64,000 nucleotides of DNA from Heliocidaris tuberculata (lineage: Eukaryota > Echinodermata > Echinoidea > Camarodonta > Echinometridae), in the NCBI GenBank assembly GCA_025618425.1, contig CM046832.1, positions 25,206,059 through 25,270,058 on the forward strand, given 5' to 3'. This document shows, in pieces, positions 49,101 to 58,378 of the stretch; the stretch's first letter is position 1; every line of letters starts with the position of its first letter. A model generated the notes under the pieces. The model had not been told where the DNA came from. It was given only the letters and a program-made list of their open reading frames with translations, and made no database searches. Both the position numbers and the translations under genes were made by a program.

Positions 49101-49607
49101 AACCCTTTGTCCATGCTCTTTGAATAATGGCGTCTGTCGCTCTCTTAGCCTGAAGGTCTGGGATTAGTGGTATAGGTGAGGCTTAGATTCGACACCTTTT
49201 GTTGAAGGGATCTGTCTTGCTTTGTTTTGAAGGGAGTGATTGAAATACATAAATAGCTGGGGTATGAATAAAAGGATAAAAGGATAAGTAATCCCATCTT
49301 TATGCTAACTTGTGTTCATTACATTAGTGCAATGAAAATGATGAAAAATTATATTAGTTCATAGGGCAAGTTTCCCCTAAAATCAAATTGATTTGAATGA
49401 ACTTCATGACTTACTCATTTTGTCTATTTTCATTTCCACATCTACAGGGTCCACTGTCAGCTGATCAAGGTGTTTGCTCGAGGTCCAGAGTCACCGGAAG
49501 GTGAGGAGGTATTGCAACAATGCTGCTTCTGTCAAACTCACCAGTCAGACCCGTATGAAATCTATTCTACTCAGGACAATGATGTCATTATGATGAATGA
49601 CCATTAG
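33974..49607 (+). CDS. CERK: Ceramide kinase, complete, 13 coding exons, 599 residues
   Basis: Ceramide kinase phosphorylates ceramide to ceramide-1-phosphate using ATP at Golgi and plasma membranes. The exons sum to 1800 bases (599 codons plus stop) with every junction GT-AG and in phase. Residues about 1-150 form the N-terminal PH-like region (exons 1-3). The DAGK-type catalytic core begins with the phosphate-binding loop VNPYGGKGRG (exon 4), then SVGGDGTFADIVNGL at 215-229 (exon 6) and GIIPAGSTD, split between exons 6 and 7. The middle has SVHHNNSLLRYTVSFMGYGF (exon 8). The CERK-defining CxxxCxxC is C369/C373/C376, made across the exon 9-10 junction. Later blocks are SPAAHLGNGCLDLVLVRQCS and, near the end, SWNMDGEV and VHCQLIKVFARG. 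An in-frame TAG at 33935 makes 33974 the first in-frame ATG. Human CERK is 537 residues; the extra length lies mainly in the N terminus, around exons 11-12 and at the C terminus. Identification is secure. Confidence 0.96.
34404..34480. repeat. Interstitial telomere-like stretch in CERK intron 1
   Basis: Several ccctaa/ctctaac units in a row (taaccctaactctaactcta and so on), degenerate versions of CCCTAA. Short and interrupted. Confidence 0.7.
34963..35127 (+). CDS. CERK: CERK exon 2 (PH-like region)
   Basis: The acceptor is ctaccttgtag, the donor TCACAG|gtaaaa. It encodes HTHQCIQINRIVGVRLKRPE through TPSTHQPLFNFT. The exon boundary codon (Val) is split after one base. Confidence 0.92.
35774..35893 (+). 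CDS. CERK: CERK exon 3 (end of PH-like region)
   Basis: The acceptor is atctttcatag, the donor CAGG|gtgaga. It encodes VYVGRSSRHMKWKVQAITF and LCLKWVDRIKTVIQQ. The last is the C-terminal PH helix, with the Trp typical of PH domains. Confidence 0.93.
35894..38267. other. CERK intron 3, no recognised feature
   Basis: AT-rich 2.4-kb intron; open frames of up to about 109 codons match nothing and are not flanked by splice sites fitting CERK. Confidence 0.5.
38268..38396 (+). CDS. CERK: CERK exon 4 (start of kinase core)
   Basis: The acceptor is gttgataatag, the donor ACAA|gtgagt. It encodes GHGRPKRLHVIVNPYGGKGR and the residues after it, down to ADIETSMT. The NPYGGKG segment is the nucleotide-binding loop of diacylglycerol/ceramide/sphingosine kinases (NPxGGxG). 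Confidence 0.95.
38489..38560. repeat. C/CT-rich low-complexity tract in CERK intron 4
   Basis: Poly(C) and tctctc runs. Confidence 0.85.
39114..39177 (+). CDS. CERK: CERK exon 5
   Basis: The acceptor is cttttaacag, the donor ATGG|gtgaga. A short 64-base exon encoding ITEGPDHAKSLMQIMDLSGI and D. It is followed by a CT-rich tract and a 4.0-kb intron. Confidence 0.94.
39206..39350. repeat. CT/TTTC microsatellites in CERK intron 5
   Basis: tctctc run near 39208-39230 and (tttc)n near 39291-39312. An (ag)n run follows at 39403-39424. Confidence 0.9.
39840..39869. other. Perfect 30-base palindrome
   Basis: The 30 bases read identically on both strands, centred on ggtacc between 39854 and 39855, with core caagcgcggtaccgcgcttg. 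After one mismatch the pairing continues two more bases on each side. Confidence 0.95.
39870..42473. other. CERK intron 5 middle part
   Basis: AT-rich; I see no gene. Scattered tacatgta motifs only. Confidence 0.45.
42474..42973. mobile_element. MITE in CERK intron 5 (ttaactctttcagtgcc...)
   Basis: Left ttaactctttcagtgccga, right ttggcacagtaagagttaa: 19-base inverted ends with few mismatches. The interior is AT-rich and non-coding. A telomere-like ggtttaggttagggtta follows at once (42974-42992). Confidence 0.7.
43222..43367 (+). CDS. CERK: CERK exon 6 with GGDGT catalytic motif
   Basis: The acceptor is tctccctccag, the donor AGCAG|gtaaga. It encodes IVSVGGDGTFADIVNGLLIR through PLGLRVGIIPAG. 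The GGDGT at residues 217-221 is the ATP-binding and catalytic signature of DAGK-type lipid kinases. Most known CERKs carry GGDGM here (from memory), so the Thr is a small difference. Confidence 0.96.
44019..44093 (+). CDS. CERK: CERK exon 7
   Basis: The acceptor is ccccttttcag, the donor CTAG|gtattt. It encodes GSTDVMAYDTTGVNDPVTSA and IQIIL. It joins exon 6 to restore the PAGSTD block of the substrate/ATP site. Confidence 0.95.
44574..44720. repeat. Poly(C)/(CT)n low-complexity tract in CERK intron 7
   Basis: C run then about 130 bases of ct/ccct/tctg repeats. Long open frames on both strands here are artefacts of this. Confidence 0.9.
44745..45045 (+). mobile_element. SINE-like element with (att)n tail
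   Basis: A 300-base block ending taaagcgctttgatcagtta, ccatataaatgcaggtatta and a pure (tta)n tail. Such ends (gcgct...tataaatgca plus ATT repeat) are typical of several animal SINEs mobilised by LINEs (from memory). Inserted before CERK exon 8. I could not confirm A/B boxes. Confidence 0.55.
45055..45080. repeat. (CT)n microsatellite
   Basis: ctctct run directly upstream of the CERK exon 8 acceptor region. Confidence 0.9.
45149..45301 (+). CDS. CERK: CERK exon 8
   Basis: The acceptor is ctccaaatcag, the donor TGCAG|gtagta. It encodes GFSLGLDVCSVHHNN, then SLLRYTVSFMGYGFLGDVL and ESENYRWMGPARYEFAG. This is the conserved lipid-kinase beta-sheet region following the active site. Confidence 0.95.
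45854..45959 (+). CDS. CERK: CERK exon 9
   Basis: The acceptor is ctcttgactag, the donor TAGG|gtgagt (two bases of a Gly codon). It encodes VKKYLRHQAYLGEVAFLP down to KKGCRI, supplying C369, the first Cys of CxxxCxxC. Confidence 0.94.
45960..46795. other. CERK intron 9, no recognised feature
   Basis: AT-rich; nothing supported. The neighbouring introns 10 (46864-47551) and 11 (47767-48276) are likewise featureless. Confidence 0.5.
46796..46863 (+). CDS. CERK: CERK exon 10
   Basis: The acceptor is gttcttgtag, the donor ATGG|gtgagt. It encodes GCGVCSKRRSRNRHDVYKK and SDMM. It supplies C373 and C376 of the CxxxCxxC motif, which in human CERK is required for activity and calcium response (from memory). 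Confidence 0.94.
47552..47766 (+). CDS. CERK: CERK exon 11
   Basis: The acceptor is ctgtctgttcag, the donor AATCAT|gtaaga (phase 0). It encodes SSKWRHLRGRYTAINAALVS, then TGMSPAAHLGNGCLDLVL and CSRFDYLRHMLKLAS. The SPAAHLGNG block is strongly conserved in CERK and related kinases. Confidence 0.95.
48277..48518 (+). CDS. CERK: CERK exon 12
   Basis: The acceptor is cattatccag, the donor GTCAG|gtgaga. It encodes FNFDFVEVHRVKAFKF and later SSWNMDGEVGEPPDIDVR, both CERK C-terminal blocks. The segment between them (about residues 487-527) is Ser- and Arg-rich and longer than in human CERK. Confidence 0.94.
49448..49607 (+). CDS. CERK: CERK exon 13 (terminal)
   Basis: The acceptor is ccacatctacag. 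It encodes VHCQLIKVFARGPESPEG, which matches the end of vertebrate CERK, and then about 34 extra residues with a CCFC cluster before TAG at 49605-49607. The extra tail is lineage-specific as far as I can tell. Just after the stop, the motif gaccatta is repeated several times to about 49670. Confidence 0.93.
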
Positions 49608-52505
49608 AATGACCATTAGGAGTGACCATTGAGTGACTAGTATGAGTAATCAGTATGAGTGACCACTAGCTATGCAACCCTTCTGTTTCATTGGTAAACA
49701 TTTAAAGCTATGGACATAGGGAAGATTTTGTGTGAGGTCATTATGGGCAAAACTCATGTTTCATTATGGTCAGATGCATGAACTTTTTTCTTTTTATTTG
49801 AATTTTTTGTTAGGAGTTACAAATTTTTGCTGATATGGAGTCATTGCAAATAAATGAGGTATTTGGATATCATATAAATATGGATAGGAAATTATTAACG
49901 TCTGTTTCTGAGTTGTGGTGTGTAGTACATCTCCTCATCCACAAACTATGTATTAATGTAATTTTAGGTGTTGCACCGTTTGCCATTCAGAAAAGAGATC
50001 CTATGCCAGTGGTAATTTAAAATGGTAATTGATATCAAACAATGACCATTGAAACAACAGACACTTGTTGAATATTGCCCAATTGTCTTCCTCAACTTCA
50101 AAGTAGATATACGTTGATCCCTGAAGCATATGGTGCTTTTAAAAATCAGATTGTGATTTTTCAAGATACAAGCTGATGACTGCATATACTTGCAGGTATG
50201 AGATATTGTATTTAACAATTTTTCCCCAATATTTTGTTTAAATGTACAAAGTTAAGAAAAACAAGAAGTATCATAAGGTAGGGGTACATTGCATAACACA
50301 TTTTTCCTCCTTATCAAAAACCTTCATAAGAATTACGTTAACAATATTAATTTGTATTTGTATATAATATCTTTAAGCACTTTAAAGGATACATGTATTT
50401 TATTACCCCGGTCATCAGATTCATGCTTTTCCCCATACAGCATGTTACTTCTGTATCCGTAAAAACCATATTTGGTATCAAATGATTCAAACTGAATGGC
50501 TACATTTGATACCCATCTGGAGTTTTATTTCCTCTTAATGCTGCATGCCTTGTGAAAATATGGTTGAATGTTTAATTCTGGCAGTGAAGTTTAACATGTA
50601 CTTAGAAGATACCAAAATATTTTGATTGGAGTATTGTGCAATATGTTATCTTCTTTGATCAAGCTGACCTTGAAATTTTAAGTATGGAGAGAACTATTTG
50701 TTATGCATAATGGAGAATTGTTGTTTGTAATGCAAAGGAAGCGATAATAAACTTCTTATAGTTTATCAGTATCTTTAATCTTGTATCTTATCTCCTATGG
50801 AACAAGGGCTACATACCAAATGATCATTTCCAGTATATTCTTGTATCATGCACTATTTTTGTTTAAAATGTGCAAAAGCTGAGTGAGTGATGAGAAAATG
50901 TTCAGTTCATGAATAGTAAATACAGCTCAGTGAGTTTGCATCCAGTTACCTTTATCCATTTATGATATGCCATGTAAACTTCAGATCAGATCTCATATTA
51001 TTAAATTCATATAAAGCCTTTCATTTTATACTGTTTCTGAAATGAATCCAAATAGTGATTTGGTATGACATTGCCCTAAGAGGAAATTTAGAATCATGGT
51101 TTCTGAAATAAATCAGAAAGTTGAAATTTCAGGTATATTGTGAAAAAATAGTATGAAGTGCCACAAATTGAATTTGAAACTAGAACATTTCAACCACACC
51201 AACTTTACTTCAACCATGCTTAAAGTAACAATAACTGAAATAATGTACATGTACAACATGGGTTATCATTTCATACTACATAGAATAACATGATTAGGAG
51301 GAGATGTAAACCTCATAGCGAATCAAAAATATGGCTGCTTGTTCAGCATTCTGTCCAATTGTTATAGCACCAATATGCAACATATGCATGCTCACCCTGT
51401 TTTGGCATGTCTTTGATCTGAAATATTTCATTCCTTTTTTTTTTATATAGCTCTTCAAAATTATGACATTCAGTGCTGCCTCTAATACAAAATATTGGTA
51501 AACTAGTTGGAAGAACTTTGATTAAATCTTTTAAAGTTTCATTTTTAAAGATACGAGTAAGGTCCGACTTGATTTTTTTCAGGGGTGGGGGAATAATTAT
51601 AATGCAAATCATGGAAAAAGATGGTTTCTCTGTATGGGAATGATATTTAAGTACACAAGATATGTTTCTATATCAGTGGATGATAAATGATTAGAGATTT
51701 ATGAATGAACGATCATGTTTGTCTATAATCGCTAAACATTGTTGCATGTAAAATTTATGCCTTTATATTTGCACAGAAAGTACGATGTATTTTTTTAATG
51801 TCATCACATTCCAATTCCGTTTGTTTCGTACTTGTATGATGTACATGTACATTTAAGAAGTTTATAAAACACTTCAAATCCATGGCAGATATTAAACTTC
51901 TATTGCACGATTTTTAATTTGAAAAAAATTATCATTGGAAGAAGAATGCACATTGTAGAGGTAGTGTATTATTAGTGATTATAGTTTTTATTCCGCTAAT
52001 AAGCCAGTTTGTAATTACAATTTGCGTATGTGCAGATAAAGGTCATTTGTACCGAGTACCGTTGACGTTTATACCATTTCATAGTGTGAGCACCATGATA
52101 CGTGCTCCAGTATGATTTTACACGTTAAACATCTTGGGCGTCCACCAAAACAGATGCTCGTGCGCGTAGAAATTGGGGTCATTTCAGGGTCATTTGTACC
52201 TTGTACTAATTACGAACGGGCTTATTGATCAGTACATGTATATTGTATTCATGATATCCTATTCAGTGTTGGTCCTATTTATTTCTAAGAGCTGTATCTG
52301 CTGGAAATGTGATGATGAAACTGAAAAGTTTTTGAAAGGCACCAACACACGTGATTGAGTCATAGGAAAAGAGACGAGTTTCTCTACAGCTTCTCTTTGA
52401 CGACTCATAAATGTTTGATTTGACTGCTAGTATGTGACTAATGCGGAAGCCTTACAGTTCACACTTGGTGCGATAAACCACCTAAAAAAAATCTGCAGCA
52501 AATTA
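49608..52505. other. CERK 3' flank / probable long 3'UTR
   Basis: AT-rich, with the gaccatta tandem motif at the start and an AATAAA at 50746. Open frames of 60-90 codons are not recognisable. No transposon identified. Confidence 0.4.
50746..50751 (+). other. Candidate poly(A) signal for CERK
   Basis: AATAAA about 1.1 kb after the stop; other AATAAA hexamers lie further down (for example near 54172). The true 3' end cannot be fixed from sequence alone. Confidence 0.35.
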
Positions 52506-52510
52506 AATCG

Positions 52511-52775
52511 GGGTCCGCTCGCTATTCATAAGGACCGCTATTCATAGAAAAGAGCTATTCATTTAACACGCGTTATGAGTAGCGGTCCGTATGAATAGCG
52601 GCCCTTATGAATGGATGTCGTTATGAATAGCGAGGTAATTGTCTATGGTCTGCTCGCTATTTAGAAGAACCGCTATTCATACAAAACAAACGCTATTCAT
52701 TTAGTCACGCGTTATGGATAGCGCTCCTTATGAATAAGTGGTCCTTATGAATAGCGGTCCTTATGACTAGCGAGG
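52511..52775. repeat. Tandem dimer of a fold-back unit built on gctattcataaggac
   Basis: Two about 135-base units (52511-52644 and 52650-52775). Each starts ctcgctatt, has a central cacgcgttatg, and ends tagcgaggt. Within each, gctattcat and its reverse complement atgaatagc occur several times, so each unit folds back on itself and the two are direct copies. Confidence 0.8.
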
Positions 52776-53930
52776 TTACCCCATTAAAACGACATAAGCA
52801 CAGTGCGCTTCATGTTTTCTGCATCTTATAGTACACAGAGTTTGCTTTAGGTGTCTTTGTTGTGCACATTTCATTTTTTTTTCACCCCTCTTGCCATTCA
52901 TTGACATGTAGAATCGTTTCATTTTGCCGCAGTTTTTTTTTTCTTCTCAGCAGTTTATCACATCATAATGTGAAAAAGCCCTTAGTCAGAATATTGTGAA
53001 TTTCATGAATCACCAAATGATAAGAGGACACAAATGAATGATGAAGGTTTATGCCTGAATTTCTTTCTCTAGATGGTGGAATTATTTTCTTTTTATGTGC
53101 AATATTTCATGTCACCTGCAAAAATTTAAGTGTAATCACTTTCAGATTTATAATGAATATATGATAATTACTTGTGTATCTCTATATTTATGTATATTTG
53201 CATCCAAGTTCTATGTATAGATTAAAGGGAAATGGGGGAATAGTGTGATTTTTCAACTTGTAAAGTAAAGAATTATTTGAAAATTTCCCTGTGACTCTGC
53301 TATATGTTGTTTGACTATCAAGGAAATCCTGAACTGAAAGCTGTAATCTTCATAATGTAGGCTGAAATCATGGAGTAAAAATTAGTTTAGCACTCAAATG
53401 CTGCAAATAATTTTGATTTTCTCCTGTAGTCAGTATCAAGTCAAACTTTTGATTACTAATTTTAAGAATAACTTTCCATTTTCTCAAGCAAGGAGACAAT
53501 TATACCACTCCATAAAGATAGTGTGATACTTTGAATAAAATATGAAATTTAATTCCTTGAAAGAAAATTGAACGTGTAATCATCAATTTGATTTAATGTG
53601 TCTGTATTGGTTTTGAAATGTTCCGTTATAAAACACCAAGCTACTTTTCTACAAAGGGCTTACAATATTACTGCTCTTACTTCTTTTATGATGTTCATAT
53701 TGGTGAATCAATACTTCTAGTCGGGAAACAGTTGAATGGTACAGTGCATTCACATATATAGGTAATTCTCCCCTTGAATGCCCAATAGTAATCAAATCTT
53801 ATCTCAGCAGTATGTAGCAATTATTGCTGCTTTATGTCCAGCAAGTCCAAGAGCTAGCAAGAGCAAGTTTTCTGAAAAGCATATATACCCACACTGAAAT
53901 GAAATCTGTTCATCACATATGGGAGATAGA
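52776..53930. other. Gene-free AT-rich sequence
   Basis: No gene, RNA or repeat recognised apart from short T runs. Confidence 0.45.
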
Positions 53931-53932
53931 TT

Positions 53933-53955
53933 GGGGGGGGGGGGGGGGGGGGGGG
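53933..53955. repeat. Poly(G) tract
   Basis: About 22 uninterrupted G. Confidence 0.9.
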
Positions 53956-54479
53956 TCAGGCATGTATCATGGAATGGTCTTATTCGTTAATTGATTAGTT
54001 TATAAATGAATGTATGTATAAATTTCTAACTTGTCTAAAATTTGGGATAAGTGAGAATATAAATCGCAAAGAATCTGTATTGTAGCTGTTCTGTCTTAAT
54101 ATAATATATATTTTCATTCATGTTTGATTTTTTAAAAATCTGTTTTCTCCTGTTGTGTGAGTCAATGATGGAAATAAACTATTGTCTACTTTAATACCAA
54201 AGTATACATGTGCTAGATATTCTGATGATCCGTCCTTGACTTCAAATTAATTTTAGTGTAAATATCAGAAAGGAAAGCCAAATCAAGGCGATCCCTAAAA
54301 TCTGTCCTCTCTGGAAGCACCCCGGCCACAGAACCGGATCTCATAAATTGTCATAGAAATTTGCATCTACATTTAGGGAAGTCCAACTTCCATGGCAAGT
54401 TGTTCAAGAAAGAAGAAAAATTAGAGAAGAAGATTGGTGAAAGTTATGAATTCTGGAAAGTTGTAATCACTATACATAT

Positions 54480-54802
54480 CAGTGGCGGATCTACGGGGGG
54501 GGGGGGGGGTTTAGGGGGTTTAAACCCCCCCCCCCCTTGGGCTACCAAGTAAACATTTAATGTGCATAGGAAAACAAAACAAAAAAAAAGAAAAAAATAG
54601 AGCATGCGAGTATGCTTAAAATCGCAAGCTGGCAACCCTAAAAATGAAAAATCTCCCTACTGTGGGAGGGGGGTATCCCCCCTCCCACACCCTATCCCCT
54701 CGCTCGCTTTGCTAGCTCGGGCTCGGTCGCTACGCTCCCTCGCAATACCCAGCTCAGCCCCTCAAACCCCCCCCCCTTGGAAAAAAGCTAGATCCGCCCT
54801 TG
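54480..54802. mobile_element. CAGTGGCGGA-family element with CATAT duplication
   Basis: Ends cagtggcggatcta and tagatccgcccttg are inverted with two mismatches, and catat flanks both sides (54475-54479 and 54803-54807). The interior has poly(G) and poly(C) blocks that can pair, and the ctcgctcgctttgctagctc motif shared with other repeats here. Confidence 0.75.
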
Positions 54803-55060
54803 CATATTGGAATTTAAATTGGCCGAATCGGTAATTTCACTGTGATGTAGTGGCTGACAACTCTCCCATTTGCCCCAACACACAAAATGATTAAAATGTC
54901 ATTCTTTTGAAAATGTAATACTCAGTAGGATCTTTTTTTTTATGAGGACCTATGAAAATATGCTATCTACAACATATTTTGAGTACTGCTCTGAGGGAAA
55001 AGGCGCTTAGGAGAAAACTGCAAATTAATGATATTTTAGTGTACGACAAACGAGAGAGTT

Positions 55061-55864
55061 TTTTTTTTTTATGATTTTTTTTTTATTGGGTAAGATACAA
55101 CAATAACAAACATACATATACATGAACAAAAACAATACAATGAAGGGTACAGTCCAACAAGGCATTAAACGTTAAATTTAAACTTATTGAAATAATTGCC
55201 AAGCTTACAATTTTTAAAGGCAATATTGCACTATGTTTTCTGTTTAACACGAATGAAAGAAAGCAATGAATGAAAAGAGGATTTAACCTTTTGAAATTTA
55301 CAGTGGTATATAAAAAATCTAGTACAAAGAAGAAAAAAAATAATGCAGGACGAATGTGTCAAAGAACGTTTGACTCCAAAGAGTTTTTCAGAAGAGAACG
55401 TTTACTTAATACCTCTTTCAATGTGGAGCATAAGTATCTTTCCAAACACAACCAAACAGGAGTAACACTTTGACAGTATAACAAAAAATGCTGGATAGAG
55501 TCTGTATCTCTGTTACACAAACTGCACAAGCACAAGGGAGTGTCAGACCTCCCAATCTTAAACAAAAAAAATCGTTTGTAGCTATTGCTTTATGAAAAAC
55601 TATAAATAAAATGATTTAAGACCTGTTTCCACAGTAAACTTGAAGTTACGCATATGAATACGAGACCACTCATCAACATTTGTATTTATATCGAATAACT
55701 TATTCCAAAAATCATACTTCTTCTTAGGATCTTTGATACACATAAAAATAGGGTAAGCAAATTTAGGAATATATTTGGCCTGTAGTAATTCCTGTAAAAC
55801 AACATCATAAGGGTCTCTGGTATCTTTGGACCATGAACCACAAACCGGTATAGCTCTCACCAGG
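55061..55864 (-). mobile_element. 5'-truncated L1/Tx1-like LINE with 16-bp target duplication
   Basis: A minus-strand LINE end: poly(A) (T-run on plus at 55061-55083) at its 3' end, truncated 5' end near 55864. gacaaacgagagagtt (55045-55060) and gacaaacgggagagtt (55865-55880) flank it, one mismatch in 16. Minus-strand translation gives RAIPVCGSW...YDFWNKLFDI...NVDEWSRIH...RNFKFTVETG and, after a frameshift, DTPLCLCSLCNRDTDSIQH plus FLLYCQSV. This is the Cys/His-rich C terminus of L1/Tx1-type polymerase proteins (CxxC...HLFxxC). Not functional. Confidence 0.85.
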
Positions 55865-56177
55865 GACAAACGGGAGAGTTGACCGCCAATATGTCACAAT
55901 CGACTCAAGAAATTGCTAATTTAAGATTGGCATACATTTAGGGATCTCATTTTTCAAACACCCATAGCTGTCTCTTATTCCAAGTCAGATTTCTTTCAAA
56001 CTTTCACCATCCTGTTTTTACTTTTCTGTTTTCATACAAATCATATTATTACCAAGGTTGGATTGCCCTTTAAGAAGAACAATCTTCATAGCTGCTTAGA
56101 ATTGCTAGTATCTTGTGATTTATCAAAAAACAAACAAACAAACATTACAATTAGTGTTTGCAAAGGGATATTAGAGG

Positions 56178-56270
56178 CCAGTGGCGGATCCAGGATTTCT
56201 TGAGGGAGGGGGCTCAATATTCACAAAATTTTCTAAGAAGCCAAAAAAAAAAAAAAAAAAAAAAAAAAAA
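56178..56270. repeat. CAGTGGCGGATCC repeat end and poly(A)
   Basis: cagtggcggatccagg at 56178-56193 matches the ends of the 54480 element; a run of about 29 A follows at 56243-56271. I could not find the other end. Confidence 0.6.
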
Positions 56271-56563
56271 GGTCCTCAGCATTTCTCAGCTTTCTGACGG
56301 TTCTGTCTTCCTACATGTATTTCTTTGCTCTGCAGGTCTCGTGGGCCGTCATCTATTGGGATGACCCTTGTGTACGAGCGAAGGTGAGGGAAGAGGGAGG
56401 TGTTAGGGACAGAGACCCCCCCCCCCCCTCGGATTTTTCTTTAAAGTTCCAATGCTCGGGCAACGATCTTCTCATATTCGAACAGCGAGGTTCCCTAATA
56501 TGTAATTTTGATATGTTATTTGGTGTATTTTTTATGAGAAAAGGAACACTGACCATTACAGTA

Positions 56564-56836
56564 CACTGTAAAAAATTTCGCCGTATTTCACTGGAATTTC
56601 CTGGCAGTCAGGATACCGGGAATGCCCGTTTTTCCACAATTTGTTTTACCGGAAATCAGCAAAATTATGTAAATTTACAATAAAATTATGTGAATATATG
56701 CTGATTTCCTTTAAATCAACAAACTTACTGTTGTTTTACAGGAAAAGACTGTAACATTGAAATAACGGCAATAACTTGTAATTTCAAGCGCTAAAAATCC
56801 TGCAGTTTTACAGTTATTTTTTTTTTTTTTACAGTG
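56564..56836 (-). mobile_element. CACTGTAAA MITE, copy 2, TA target duplication
   Basis: Left TA-CACTGTAAAAAATTTCGCC, right AACTGCAGTTTTACAG-type end TTTTTACAGTG-TA. The content matches copy 1 (29722-29985) in the opposite orientation: both share tttccggtaaa/tttaccggaaatc and the acaggaaaagactgtaa block. Confidence 0.85.
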
Positions 56837-56927
56837 TACTGCCTTTTTTGCTCGCTCGCAATATTTAGAAAATAGAAAGCCCCGCCCCGGGCCCCTCGCG
56901 AAAATGTGCCCGGGGGGGGGGGGGGGG

Positions 56928-57181
56928 AGGGGTGTTTCATAAAACTGTTCATAAAGTTACGCATGACTTTAGAACGACTTGAATATGAAGTGCCAGATAG
57001 GATGCCCAAAGTTTTTACTGATGTTTCAACTAAATGTGACTGTATTTCTAATAACCTTAATTAAATTATGGCAAAAAGTAAACTTTGCATTAAAAATGTA
57101 TGTTATAACAAGAATGTTAATCTACATCTGCACAGTTCAAATGTAGTTGTAACTTTACGAACAGCTTTATGAAACACCCCT
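56928..57181. mobile_element. Fold-back MITE (aggggtgtttcataaa...)
   Basis: Left aggggtgtttcataaaac with tgttcataaagtta, right taactttacgaacagc with tttatgaaacacccct. 254 bases, arms about 35 bases. Preceded by a poly(G) run at 56912-56926. Confidence 0.85.
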
Positions 57182-57889
57182 GTACGCATTATGGGCGTAT
57201 CGTTCAAGAGAGATAGTTGTGACACGTAGGCTCCTATGAAACATTGTTCTTCAGAGGGGTATTAGCCCTCATATAGAAAGTTGACTGGAGTAGGATAGAA
57301 AAACAAATTAGTAAACTTTCAGTAAATTCAGACAACGAATGAGAAAGTTATAACTTTTTCAAAGTAGATATCATAAAAAGTGGCAATGCGATCGTGATGC
57401 GTTATATCTAAGAGAACTCAAATCATTCTAAATATTCCTTTTCCATTTTTATCATATATTTTGGATAAGATATTTCTAACGTGTCCTGCAAAAATATCTG
57501 TTCCATCATAAGAATTGAAAAAAGCCTTACCTTTAGTAATTTGGGTTCAAAGCACAGGAAAGATCTTCCACGTATATTATCCCACAATACAGTGTACATG
57601 ACTGTATTACCAACTGGAGACCCCTAGTGGATCATTAGTGATCTTGAATTTCATCATGTTTATAACAGAATAAACATAAACAGAATTATTAACCATATCA
57701 GACATCTGAGCAATGCAACTTTTACATTTTATTGCCCGGCTTTGACAAACCAACAAAATTGCTGGCCGATAAATTGTTTATTGCCCGGTTTCGAAAGTCA
57801 ATGGGATTTCGCGTATTAAATAGCGGGCAATAAACTGTATTTTTTACAATATTTTCAAGTTCGCTCTAGATGTCTGATTCTGTTGATAA
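57182..57889. other. Repeat-like sequence with tattgcccggcttt motifs
   Basis: ttattgcccggctttgacaa (57730) and ttattgcccggtttcgaaa (57779) are direct repeats, and gcgggcaataaactg (57823) is an inverted copy. Part of a repeat whose ends I cannot place. Confidence 0.45.
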
Positions 57890-58032
57890 TAATGATATGG
57901 ACTGGCTACCTTCGGGGGATACAATATTAATTGCCCTCACTAGAAACGTATTACCCTCGTCTTCGACTCGGGCAGTACGATTCTAGTTCAGGCAATAAAT
58001 GTTGTATCCCCCTCAAGGCCAGTCCATATTAT
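57890..58032. mobile_element. Palindromic MITE (atggactggc...gccagtccat)
   Basis: Left atatggactggctaccttcg with gggggatacaata, right tgttgtatcccccctcaagg-type end ggccagtccatat. About 140 bases; arms about 50. The middle has accctcgtcttcgactcggg. Confidence 0.75.
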
Positions 58033-58378
58033 ATTAATGTTTGTTTCTTTGATTTTCTACCTCAACTCAAGCAAACATTATATGAATGTTTAACTGTCCT
58101 TTTATAAGCCATGATATTTAATATATCTTGTTTGCTCTTGTTATTGATAGAGAGTTGATTTAAAGGTCTACTGTTGGATTTAATTGAGACTCAACTTTGA
58201 GTTGCCATTCTTGTGAGGTGCCCGGAGTTCTAAACTTACTGTCTGTGACTATTAAACAGACAATCATGCTCAAAACAAATCAAAACATAGGCTCTACAAT
58301 ACAGGGTATGCGCCTTTGACAAGTGCATTTTGCACAAATCAGCAGTAGGCCTACTATAGTTGCACATCATACACTGGC

